Shown: piece after piece, positions 12,181 through 22,306 of the stretch
Layout of the letters: every line of letters begins with the position of its first letter
How positions within the stretch are numbered: the stretch's first letter is position 1
Assembly (NCBI GenBank): GCA_003952965.2
Contig: CM025855.1
Location: 10,388,174 to 10,452,173 of the forward strand
Length of the DNA stretch: 64,000 bases
DNA from: Morella rubra
Taxonomy: Eukaryota > Streptophyta > Magnoliopsida > Fagales > Myricaceae
Direction: 5' to 3'
Made by a program: the position numbers and the translations under genes
Notes under the pieces: model-generated
What the model was told of the DNA's origin: nothing
Databases searched by the model: none
What the model saw: the letters and a program-made list of their open reading frames with translations, nothing else

Positions 12181-12569
12181 ATTGAATTGACTGTTTGAGA
12201 GTATTTCATTTGACTAGAATTATGTTCTTTCAGTAGGAGTTTGAATGCATCCATCGTTGCAATAAGGGCTACTTTAATTTGCTTCAGCAAGTGCTGTCCT
12301 GACAATACATGTCTTGTTAGCACATTAGTAGGTTCATGCATGTGCTAATATACGATTGTGATGATGAAAAGCTGTAGAGATGGTGGCAAAGCTCTCCCTA
12401 ATTACAGCATCGCAGTTCAACTAGAGAAAGTTGTTTGCTTGAGGAGTCCATTTTGGGGGTAAACAGTGTTTTGTGTTTCGACATTTGATTAGGCTACTAC
12501 CATCTACTGTACATCTTGTTGACTCGTCTTTCCAATCTGTGTGCATTTGTATACATCTGCCTCTTACCA
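12181..12569. other. Spacer between copia fossil and MULE
   Basis: No gene or repeat is recognised. The last bases, together with those after 20980, form the target site into which the MULE inserted. Confidence 0.4.
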
Positions 12570-12578
12570 CTATGACTC

Positions 12579-12834
12579 GAGAACGGATTCCCTCCGAAGA
12601 CAGAATCCCGAAGCCTATAGAAGGCAGGTTCAAGATTAAGTCCCTACAAATCAACGGTTATTATAAGTCCACCTCATTTAATGAATAGAAAGGCTAATAT
12701 GGCTTGGTGGCTCCAATCTCCCCAAAATTCCTTTTCCTCCTTTGTTACTCAAGTTTCCCTTCTTTCTCACGATAGTTTCTCTTCATTGCTGCTCTCTCTC
12801 TCCTCTGTTCCCTGGAATCAAAAGAAAAGGTAAC
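12579..12834 (+). repeat. Left terminal inverted repeat of the MULE
   Basis: It starts gagaacggattc directly after the target duplication and is inverted relative to 20699-20971, whose outer end reads gggaccaaattc on the minus strand. The inner end of each copy reads aggtaa, resembling a splice donor, so the repeat may carry the promoter and a first non-coding exon of the transposase gene. Confidence 0.82.
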
Positions 12835-14213
12835 TGCAACAAAAATTGGTGGGGAGATAGAAACTGACATAGCAATCATCGAAATTGCTGATACTTTCTA
12901 GTTTTCTCTAGACTTGGTATATATTCGGTAACATGGCCTTACACGTGTACAGATGGAATTCCATTCTTAAGTCAAGGAACTTGTGACCTTGCTAGGCTGT
13001 GTTTTTGTGATTACACTTGGCTTTTTTCCCTCCTCAATGGTCCGCCCTTCAGACTCTTGATTTGTTTCTTTCAGATCTTCTTTTTGTTTGATTTATTTTT
13101 TTTGTTTCTTTTATGTTTTTGCGAAGCCACAATTAAAGTTACATCAAGGTGTTGTTTCCTGCCCCTTTTTGATTTTGAGATGATATTCTTTTATTAATAT
13201 GTTTTCTTCTTAATAGCTAAATCCCTCAATGCTAAATTAAGATTTCAGTACCATTAATTTTAAGTTTTTTCTTAGGACATTTAATTACTGTCATGTCATG
13301 CATGGCTCATGTTGTTGCTTTCAAGTACAACAACATTACTCACGATGTCCCATGAGACTGTTCTTTTTAGATTTTTTTCATAGTAAATAAATTCTAAAAA
13401 AAACTTTGGATCATTTCTAAGTTTTCAAATGGATGTTTGCAACCATTTTTTTATACTTCACTAATTGTAGCCATTGAATTTAATAGGTTGATAAATGACA
13501 GCGATTAAGGGTGGTATTTGTCCAAATATTAATAGGCAAGGGTCTTCTAGTACCTCAAAATCAGGAAGGTTTGTCAAAGTCTTTATTTGGATTATGTTAG
13601 ATTTTTATTTCTCTTCGTGTATGGATTTGTTTGATTTTTATTTGTCTCAATTGTGTGGTTGGATTGTATAGGTGATATGGTTTGGGTAGACAATGGAGAG
13701 GTACTTAATATTTGGACCTTAGAGTGGAGAGATGAAGAGCATACTTATGATTTGTACAATACTTACGCAATTAGCATTGGGTTTAGCATCCATAGACATT
13801 TCGGATACAAGAATAACGACAAAGGGTACTTTACATGTAGAACATTTGTGTGTAATAAAGAAGGCTTGAGAAACAGTGTTGAATTAGATGCGCCAGTGCG
13901 AAAGGAATGACGAAATACTAGATGTTGGTGCCTTGCTAGTTTCATTATTTAGCAGCAGTCAAATGGGAAGTACTGTACATTTGATTGTCGTGCATAGCAT
14001 AACCACGAGTTGGCTACACCATCGAAAACCCACTTGCTCCGTTCACATAGACAAATCAACGAATTGCAGTGTCTCGAGTATGATGATGCAGACAGAGCAG
14101 GTATCTGTTCGAAGCTAGCACACGATTTGATGGTGGCCCATGCTGGGAGTAGAGAGAAGTTGGGATTCACACAAACAGACTTGAAAAATTTACCTGAGCA
14201 GCAGAAGAAGTAA

Positions 14214-16137
14214 ATCCATAAAGGTTGAAATAGCTGTTGGTTAATGATGATTCCTTATATGTTAATCTTAAAAATGCAAATATATTCATCTTTGACATAT
14301 TTCTTGCATTTATCAAAATGGAACCTCTATGAGCTAACACTTTTACAAAATCATGAACTTTTTATGAGATTTTGTGAGCTTAAATTTTTTGGCTGAGAAT
14401 GATCTTTAAATTGTCATTGGTAGCTAAGAGGTTGGTACAAACCCACTCGGTGGGCTACTATCGTAATAGCGATGGACTCTTGAGTCCCCATTAGTCATCC
14501 TCTATACCATTTCAATATGATTGTCATTTGAAAGCCTCAAATTGTTCCTTTGGATGAAAAAAAATTATTTTTGAAGTTACATCCATGCATTCACTTTTTA
14601 ATTGACAAAGGGGGAGATTTCTTAATTTCAGTATGCTTGTATTCCCTTTGATCATATGATGGGTTTTGTTAGATTGCATAGTTGGGAAAACTGTGTCCTT
14701 TGTTTTTTTGATGTGACAAAGGGGGAGAAATGTGTTGATAGTTTTAATGACTATATATTCTCCTTTTGAATTGGATTATGAATATTGGCTACTAAGCTTT
14801 GTCTCAAGTTTCAAATGATTGTCCAATTGCAAAAGATAGGGGGAGTCATCCCAAAACTATCAATTTATTGTCATCATCAAAGAGGGGGAGATTGTTGGCT
14901 TTTGTGCACAATCGAGATTTTGATGATTTCAATAAATGGATCAAGTTTATAAAACGGACATCTTCAAAGACAAAGACGTTTTGATGAAAGAGCCAAAGAC
15001 TTGAAGAAAGAAGATCAAGAAGATGCAAGGAGCTCAAAAGTGAAGTTTCAAGACCTTGTATAACCGTTTTACCTTTTGACAAGGATTATGAATCACACTT
15101 GCATATCTTTCAAAATGTGCATAAACCATTTTACTTTTTGTTTGAAAGATTAAAATATTTTTAAAGGTTTCAAAACACCCCAATCAAACTCCCAAACCTT
15201 TCTTATACTTATGGGAAGTAAGTCTTTAAAATTGGGTGTTTCAAAGAGGTCAAAAACGTGGTTTTAATTGAACCGGATCATGTGCTTAAGTTGAGGAGGT
15301 CGACCGGTCTTCAACCGCTTGGTATAGCGGTCGACCGGTTGTTTGAAATAGATCCGTTGAGCTTCTGACAATATGACCGTTGAGTAACGGTAACTTGAAG
15401 GTCGACCGGTTCATGTAGCGGTCGACCGGCTCGTTTTAACAGACGACTCCCAACGGCTATAAACGGCTAGTTTTCATATGTGGCCTATAAATACACCTTC
15501 ATAACATCCAAAATAAATACACAACGACCACATATCATTTAGATCACTTGAGAAATATTCAAACCTTCATATTCTATATTTCTCATATCATTCACACAAA
15601 ACACACTTTCATATCCTTGTCTTTGTGTGAATCAAGAGATAGAGCTTTCCAATTTCATATCCACTCTTTGAGAGAGTTTATTCTTCAATCTTCATATCCA
15701 AAAGAGGTGATTCCTTTAGTGAGGTTGTTCACTAAAGAAGAAGCTTAGAGAGGGTATATCTCAAGCTTGGTTAGGTTGTGAGTGGTGAGCCCGAAAAACC
15801 ACTTGGGTGGGTTTGAGTGTTAAGCCCGGGAAAACACTTGTACGGTTCTCTAGCACCCGGAAGCTAGAGTGTATGCTATTTGAAGATAGTGGAAAACCTC
15901 AAGGCTCGGTGAAGGAGCTTGAGGGGTGGATGTAGGCGGGTTTGCCGAACCACCTAAAAATCACGTGTTTGCTTCTCTATCCCTACTCCTTACATTTAGC
16001 ACTTATTTACTTGTTGTTTTAATATACTTGTGCTAAATTAGACTTTACTTTGCAAACACGTTTTGGGGTTAAAAGCGAAAAAGTTTGGAAACTCAATTCA
16101 CCCCCCCTCGTGGGTTGCCTTAATCCTTGGACTCACA
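14214..16137 (+). mobile_element. SIRE-like copia 3' end with LTR, inserted in the transposase gene
   Basis: From about 14460 the sequence has repeated gacaaagggggag runs typical of the non-coding 3' part of SIRE-type copia elements. A polypurine run gagggggagat then leads to an LTR at about 14893-16137 (TGTTGGCTTT...GGACTCACA, ~1.25 kb). Near its end is the ttcaccccccctc motif common in these LTRs. Transposase sequence stops near 14213 and resumes about 16138, so this is an insertion. No 5' LTR or coding region of this copy is present, and the left boundary is inferred only from loss of transposase similarity. Confidence 0.7.
14893..16137 (+). repeat. SIRE-like LTR (A)
   Basis: Related in layout to the LTRs at 19162-20415 and 52852-54227: shared gtggaygtaggc, gccgaaccacctaaaa and a 3' ccccccctc motif. 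Between 15299 and 15430 it contains four copies of the palindrome ggtcgaccgg, in the same part of the LTR where the other two carry tgtcgaca palindromes. Confidence 0.72.
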
Positions 16138-17830
16138 ATGGCCAGTGCTCTTCTTAATTGGTTTGGTGACCAGTGTAACAAGAATTCGCAATTCTTCTTC
16201 AAGGTTATGTTTGACGGTGATAATCAAATAACTAATGTATTATGGTATGATCATGACATGCGAAATGACTATGTATTTTTTAGAGATTTTATTTTGTTTG
16301 ATACCACATACAGGACAAACAATGAGCACTGACCTTTGGGAGCATTTTTAGGAGTGAATCATCATAGAGAGCAGGTAGTGTTTGGGGCATGCCTATTGTT
16401 TGATGAGATAGCACAATTATTCAAGTTGTTGTTCGAGAACTTTGTTGAGTGTATGGGAGGGAAAGAACCTCAGTCGCTTTTTACTGATCAAGATGTTGTG
16501 ATGCTTGCTGCAATTCCCATTGTCTTTCCAGACACACATCACTTCCCTTGCATATGGCATATTCAGCAGAATGCATTGAAGAATATTGGTTCATTGTTTC
16601 GTGACAGAGACTTTAAGAAGGAATGGGATAAACTTTTGTTTGATGCTGACATTGATGATTTTGAGTTTGTATGGTCTAAGATGATCGATGATCATGGACT
16701 CATGATAATGAATGGTTGCATAAGATATATGAGAAGCGTGAGAAGTGGGCTTCAATGTACGTCCGGAATATTTTCTATGCCGGCAAAAGGAGTACACAAT
16801 TGAGTGAAAGTTTTAATGCGACCTTGTGTAAATGCTTGAAGTCAGTACTGAATATGCCCCGATTTTTCCAAGACTTTCAGCAAGCTGTCGATGATATGAG
16901 GTACAAGGAGCTTCGATCGAATTTTGAGATGGATGACAAGTTTCCTACTCTAAATTTGACTGATCCACTTTGTGTTCATGCATCGAAAGTCTACACTCCT
17001 GTTCTGACCATTTTTTTAGAACAATATGAGAAGGCTTCTTGGATTGTATTAAATTGTCGAAGGGAAAGTGTTGATTCCGAAGCGGTTCAGGTACATGTTT
17101 GTAGCCATGACTCAGATCATAATTGTTCGATGGCCAAACGACATGTTATCACCACTGTCAATGGGTTTCATCAATGTAGTTGCAATTACTTCAGTTATAT
17201 TGGCATTATTTGTAGCTACATTTTGCGGTTGTTGAAACAAAGAAGTACTTTATTTCTATCAAGATTAAGGTTGATCCAGATTCCACATCAAGGGTATATG
17301 TTGATCCGAAATTGGAGAGAGTTGCCAACTGCAAGAGGTTTTTGAATATCTATGCATCTACTATTTTGAGATATGGGGATGCCCCAAAATCATGGGAGGT
17401 CCTACAACGTTATCGCATCGCACTGGTGGATGAACTTGGTAAATTACCACTTACTAGAGAGCCGTGCGATCTTGAAAGTGCGGTTGATTAAGCAATAGTT
17501 GATGGAGCTCTAGAAGTGGGTGCAAAGGGGTGGAAAACTCAAGAGCTAAAGCATTGAGGCAACAAACGGTTGAAAACTATGCTTGAAGGCAAAAAGCGGT
17601 TGAAGCATCGGGTGGTCGCAAGATTGGCGCCGGCACATTGTCCCAACCTATAGCTCGTCAGTTGCAGTTACAGGATGAGCCAGAGTTACAACGCATATTC
17701 TTACTCAGATTTTATTTTCTTATATTGCTATTTCATAACAATTTATTTTGTTTCCTCCGAGGTATCAAACGAATGTGAGTTGCAATCGCAAATTGGGAAG
17801 TATAGGAGCCTTGAAGACTTGTAGGATTTT

Positions 17831-18176
17831 TATTTCTTCATTCATAGTTGCTCTATCATTTTAGTTCATTGAATAAAGATATAGCAAATGGAATTTTAGT
17901 TCGTTGAATAAAGTGGAAGCATTTTTTTAAAAAACACAATGTGGTAAAGCTTGATGAATCTGCACTTATCTGCTGCCCTTTGGCAACAAGAAGAAGGAAT
18001 GAATTTGCCACATGGTCAAATCTCTTTATTCAACAAAAGCATGAATAATTTCTTGATCAGCAAGGCACGTGTTATGCTAGAAGCTCATGGCATTTGAAGT
18101 CTAACTTAACTCTTAAAGCTTCTATTTTTCCGAATACTTTTTTTCTCCTCGTGGCTTTTTGATTGCAATAAGATTT
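17831..18176. other. MULE interior between transposase and WAT1 fragment
   Basis: Contains the probable 3' non-coding end of the transposase gene (attgaataaagata repeats near 17868 and 17900) and about 150 bp near 17940-18090 with short open frames that I do not recognise. Confidence 0.35.
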
Positions 18177-18860
18177 TATACTTGCATCTCTTCTTGCAAC
18201 AGAGGAACTCTTTTCTCTATGGAATCCACAATTTCAGCAGAATGATCTTCACGTGCTTCATCTTCTCTAACTTGTGCCCACATCACAGCATAATACCCTA
18301 TTCCGACTATAATTGCTCCTATCACACAACCCATTATATTTGGGCTTTTAGGAACGAACTAGTTAAAGCGAAAAAAAATAAACTTTACAATTAAGCATTC
18401 GAAGTTTTGGACATGCAAGCCTATAAATAAGCATAATGTCACTAATTTATATCTTGTAATTATATATATGTATGTGAAAATAGAGAGTTTTTTTTTTTCT
18501 TGTTTACCTGCCATAATGAAGTCTATTTTTGAAGAAGCTAAGACAAAAATGGTGGCAAAGAAAATTCCAAATGGCTTGAACATAGGAACATAGAATGGAC
18601 ACTTTGATTGCGAGTACCATTGATGAACACTAGCACAGATTAAACCCTCAAAGACTCCCTACAGCACAACGCACACATTTATATTCAGAAACATCCTCTG
18701 CATTTTGCCGAAATATGCTGACATAATTCAACTATTTTCATGATTTGCTTACTATCGAAACAATGAGAACGAGCTCCATGTTAAGCTTGAGTTTCTAAGA
18801 ACTTAGGTCTCTCTCTAGGATTGAGGAAACTATTGCACATTGAACTGTCCCCAGATGTGG
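18177..18860 (-). pseudogene. WAT1-related (EamA/MtN21-type) transporter fragment
   Basis: Read on the minus strand, three exon-like pieces can be followed. The first (about 18860-18753) has TVQCAIVSSILERDLSS and KLNMELVLIVSI. The second (about 18660-18508) has GVFEGLICASV, then CPFYVPMFKPFGIFFATIF. The third (about 18345-18177) has GCVIGAIIVGIGYYAVMWAQ and a hydrophilic tail ending at a TAA. They are separated by introns with GT donors at 18752 and 18507. This matches the last third of WAT1-related ten-helix membrane transporters (MFKPL and IGFYAVMWGK motifs). A stop replaces the Trp usually found after SS in the first piece, and the front two thirds are missing. Lying inside the MULE next to the transposase gene, it is best read as a captured fragment. 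Confidence 0.75.
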
Positions 18861-19102
18861 TAAAAAAAAATAAAAATCAATCCAAGGCAAAGCCATACTG
18901 ATCCTTCAATCCACGAGACTCATTAATAAAAGGTAATGCGAGAGAACAAAAAAAAAGGTATGCTTTATGAAATAGAAATAAACAACGGGTCCTCTTCAAG
19001 TCTTAGAATTACCATCCGTCCTTCAATAATTATTACTCTCTCATTTTTCAGATAGTAGCTAGATTTATTCATAGTTTTCTTATTGATGATCACATGTTTC
19101 AG

Positions 19103-20645
19103 GGATGTGATGCCTCTGTACTGCTAGATTCAACCCCTGGAAACCCAGTAGAAAGAGAACATGTTAGCCCAAGGTTGTTTTGTAAAACAAACCATATTTG
19201 ATTTTGATGATAACAAAATTTCTAAGTACTTTGAAGTCTTGTAAATTTTTCTTTGTCAATCCACTTTTCTAAATGATATATTTCAAAGGATTGGGTTTTC
19301 TCTCTCTAAAATATTTATAAGAGGACTTGAACACCATTACACAAGTTGATAAGATCAATTTTTCCCTTTGTAGGTGTTTAAAAAGGTTTTGGAATGGTTT
19401 GGACGCTTTAAAGTTGCTAATTTTCTCTCTTGCACTTATAAGTGTCGACACATTGCATTTACACCGAACATCATTTCCAGACCAAGACAAGTGTCGACAC
19501 ATTGGCTTTATAGTGTCGACACACTGCACTATCTCCCGAGAGCTCAACTCCAGTTCAATTTTTGAAGTGTCGACACATTGAAACTTGTAACACATTGCAC
19601 TATCTCCCGAGAGCTCAACTCCAGTTCAATTTTTTGATGTGTCAACATATGCTAACCATGTGTCAACACACACCATGGGTTTAATGAAAAATTGTCAGAA
19701 CCTTCAATTCACTTTCAAATGACGTGGGCGCGTTTCCAACGGTCCTTTTGCTAGCTTTGATGACCGTTGAAGTCAAAGAAGATTTAAATACAAGAAGTTA
19801 AAGTGAAGAGAACAATCGTACGAATAAACTTTGCAATTATTCTACGACCTAACTTCTAGAGAGAGAGTGCTTTGAAGAAGAGAGAAGACTGTACCTACCA
19901 AGAAAGCTTGTAATTCATCTACCAAACTTTAGCTTTCTATTGAGATCTTTGTCTTCTTGCACTCCTTTGAGCTTTACACTTGTATATTTGGCTTTGAGAG
20001 CCATTCATTGATCTTCCTTTGTACCCATCATTTATAAATCACTTGAGTGTTGGGTAAACACTGGTCCTACTCGTGTGGGTAGAAGAAATCCCTTGGGTTT
20101 TGGGATTTGTGAAGAGAGTTGAAGCGTGAGCTCGAAAAACGCTTTGTAAAGGTTCCTTAGCACCCCAGAACCTAAGGTGTATTTGCTATTTGAAAAATAG
20201 TGAAAGAAGCCCAAGGAAGTAAATAGCCTTAGGGGTGGACGTAGGCAAGTGTTGGCCGAACCACCTAAAATTACGGTGTCATCTCTTTAACTCTATCTCT
20301 TCTTTTTACTTGCTCATATCTCTCCTTGTTGTGTTCTATGCTTTACCATTATACTACTTAAATTATCTTGAAAAAGTTTTACCATTATACTCTTGGGTTG
20401 TTATTCAGACTTACAAAACATGTGACCAACAACCCAAGCTTGTGAGGCATTGAAGTGATCCACTAGGCAAAGTAGAAAATTAAAGCTCAGTGCCCGCAGA
20501 CTGTCTCATGAACAGACATTCCAGCCTTCGCTGCTCGTGATAGTGCCTATAAACTACGTGGTATAAATTATGCGGTACCATCAGGACTTCGTTATGACAG
20601 AGTCTCGCGAGAATATGAAATTAACGGAAACATCCCACCACCTAA
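19103..20645 (+). pseudogene. Class III peroxidase fragment, split by a solo LTR
   Basis: A splice acceptor (ttcag, ending about 19102) opens an exon reading GCDASVLLDSTPGNPVEREH, the conserved segment just after the distal-His exon of secreted plant peroxidases. After the LTR at 19162-20415 the reading resumes with TNNPSL, GIEVI, AQCPQTVS, TDIPAFAARDSAYKL, GINYAVPSG and VSREYEINGNIPPPNLIA, as in the second exon of this family. In-frame stops (for example TGA after NNPSL) and lost Cys codons show that it is dead. The first exon and the later exons with the proximal His are absent; the next sequence is the MULE's right inverted repeat. It is therefore a single-exon capture. Confidence 0.8.
19162..20415 (+). 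mobile_element. Solo SIRE-like LTR (B) in the peroxidase fragment
   Basis: The LTR begins TGTTAGCCCAAGG and ends GACTTACA. It is flanked by a 5-bp target duplication with one mismatch (gaaca at 19157-19161, aaaca at 20416-20420). Peroxidase reading continues on both sides. No internal retroelement sequence is present, so it is a solo LTR left by recombination. It closely resembles the LTR at 52852-54227, including the start and a cluster of tgtcgaca palindromes (19441-19580). Confidence 0.85.
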
Positions 20646-20698
20646 CTTAATTGCAGTTAACTGTAGTGACGGGCAAAAAATTGTGATCAAATTATAGA

Positions 20699-20971
20699 AT
20701 TACCTTCTCTCTTGATTCTGGCGAACAGAGGAGAGAGAGAGTGGCAATGAAGAGAAACTTGCGTGATAAAGAAAGGGAAGAAGAAAAAGAAGGGAAGTTG
20801 CATGAAAGGAGGGAAAAGGAATTTTGGAAAAATTGGAGCCACCAAGCCATATTAGCATTTCTATTCATTAAATGAGGTGAACTTATAATAATCGTTGATT
20901 TGCAGGGACTTAATCTTGACCCTACCTTCTGTAGGCTTCGAAATTCCTACATTCGAAGAGAATTTGGTCCC
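20699..20971 (-). repeat. Right terminal inverted repeat of the MULE
   Basis: Inverted partner of 12579-12834. It ends ...tttggtccc, followed at once by the second copy of the 9-bp target duplication. It contains a GA-rich tract (about 20725-20800) matching the CT-rich tract of the left end. Confidence 0.82.
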
Positions 20972-20980
20972 CTATGACTC

Positions 20981-21612
20981 ACGTGAACGCCTAGTTCCTC
21001 CTTCCTTTCTAAGTTTCTCTCTCCCCGACTCCCTCCCTTCCATCCTAGCCAAAATTCTCTCCCCAACTTTCCCCTCCACCCTATCTCTTTGTCGAGCCCG
21101 CCACCAAGTACTGGCTGTCGCCTCTCTTTCTCTCTCTCCAATTCTCGATCTTCTCTCTTCAATTTCGATTTTTCCCTCTTCCCCTCTCTTTCTCCAATTT
21201 CTGATCCTCTCTCTCTCTCTCTCTAGTTGTTGATTTTTCCCCTCCTCTCTCTAGCTCCCAATCCTCTCTCTCAGCTCGGTTAGTCAAAAGCTCATTTAAG
21301 GTATAAAGTTTTTTCTTTGAAGGACTAATTCTACAATATATGCAAATTCTTTAGGGTTTGTTGATTTTGGAATTTAGGGTTTTGAATGGTTTGAATTGGT
21401 AATTTCTAATCAGTTGAGGCATTTTGTGGTTTGCTTGATTTCGTTGAAGCTTAATTTGTTATTGTTTCATACATGGTTTTTGGATTAATTTAGTTGTTAG
21501 AATTTGGTCCAAATTTATTTTGTAGTTCACACATGTTTATTGAATTAACTTTACATTACATGTTTTTAGTTAATAATTAATTTAGGGTTGTTTTATACAT
21601 GTTTATTGAATT
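20981..21612. other. CT-rich leader region, probably 5' part of the hAT gene
   Basis: About 250 bp of pyrimidine-rich sequence (20990-21290, with a (CT)n run at 21210-21226) is followed by AT-rich sequence. The MULE target site lies at its start. Its position upstream of the BED-finger frame suggests a 5' untranslated exon and intron of the hAT transposase gene. No coding motif is seen. Confidence 0.35.
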
Positions 21613-22157
21613 AGGAAAAATTGCACCCACGGCCCTTGAGGTATTCAAAAGTTACAATTGGGTCCCTGAGGTAACAAATTAGCCATTTAGCTCCTTGAGG
21701 TAGTAATTCGGAAAAAAGAGACTCCTTTTTCCTAGTGGAGTACGATGTGAAGATTATAAATTTTGGAATTAGGGTTCTACTGAGTTAATTTGAGATTTTG
21801 GGAGAGAACGGGGCAGGTGGTTCGTAGGGAAGGGTGGGGAGAAAAACTTAGGTGTTCTTTTTGTTTTGTTTTATAAGCTTGGCTAATGTGGCAATGATGT
21901 GTCGTAGTGGTTGATAGGGTCAATGTTAACCTGGCATTTGTGGGCTGATGCGTTTAGATTGGGAAAGTGACACAATTTGATTGGATTGACATGACATTAG
22001 TTTGACAAGTCAGTATTTACAGTTAATATAGGGGGACGGAGAGGCCTATTTTTCTTGAAATCATTATCTCAGGGAGCTAATTGGCTAATTGTTACCTCAA
22101 GGACTCAATTACAACTTTTGAATACCTCAAGAGTTGCTTGTGCAATTGCGCCTTTCT
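21613..22157. mobile_element. MITE-like inverted-repeat element (545 bp)
   Basis: Both ends carry inverted copies of a ~90-bp block: ccttgaggtattcaaaagtt and ggtaacaaattagcc on the left match the reverse complement of the right end. The outermost bases are aggaaaaattgcac and, on the other strand, agaaaggcgcaattgca. No convincing target duplication or open frame is seen. It lies in the presumed leader of the hAT transposase gene. Confidence 0.65.
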
Positions 22158-22306
22158 ATTATGTGCACATTGATTGTGATGTATATATTGTTTATTTGAT
22201 TGTTGAGAACTTATTCTATTATTTATGCTTAGATTCTTTAGGTTGTGAACATAGCTGTTTAGAGTTGATGTAGGTAGATTGAATCTTTTTTAGGTGAAAA
22301 TAAAAT

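Larger units (their letters stand above)
13640..17830 (+). pseudogene. FAR1/Jittery-type MULE transposase, broken
   Basis: A probable splice acceptor near 13672 opens an exon with a FAR1 DNA-binding domain (DLYNTYAISIGFSIHRHFGY, then RTFVCNKEGLR, 13680-13880), followed by the linker motif ATPSKTHLLRSHRQINELQ (14012-14070). After an LTR insertion the MULE transposase core follows: FFRDFILFDTTYRTNN (near 16290), FGACLLFDE, SLFTDQDVVMLAAI and HFPCIWHIQQNA (near 16550). Then comes the FAR1-family C-terminal part with QLSESFNATLCKCLKS and a SWIM-like segment CSCNYFSYIGIICSYILRLL (near 17180), in which the usual His of CxH is Tyr. Breaks include an in-frame TGA after TNNEH at 16330 and a frame change near 16720. 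Domain order matches FAR1-related MULE transposases that bind the element ends and catalyse cut-and-paste transposition. It cannot make a full protein as it stands. Confidence 0.85.
12579..20971 (+). mobile_element. Large MULE carrying transposase and two host gene fragments
   Basis: The element is bounded by a perfect 9-bp direct repeat ctatgactc (12570-12578 and 20972-20980), typical of Mutator-like elements. Its ends are inverted copies of about 260 bp (12579-12834 and 20699-20971) at roughly 80-85 percent identity by eye. They share gcctacagaaggyagg, attaagtccct, caaatcaacg and tggcttggtggctccaat. Inside, from left to right, are a FAR1/MULE transposase pseudogene (13640-17830), a minus-strand WAT1-type transporter fragment (18177-18860) and a plus-strand class III peroxidase fragment (from 19103). 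Two LTR-derived insertions (about 14214-16137 and 19162-20415) are later additions. Without them the element would be about 5.2 kb. Capture of host fragments between MULE ends is known (Pack-MULEs); here they accompany the element's own transposase gene. Confidence 0.85.

Noticed and set aside
12570-20980. Possibility that the WAT1 and peroxidase pieces are ordinary resident genes
   Set aside because: Both are partial, in opposite orientation, lie wholly between inverted ends with a perfect 9-bp target duplication, and lack their remaining exons; capture is the simpler reading, though not proven.
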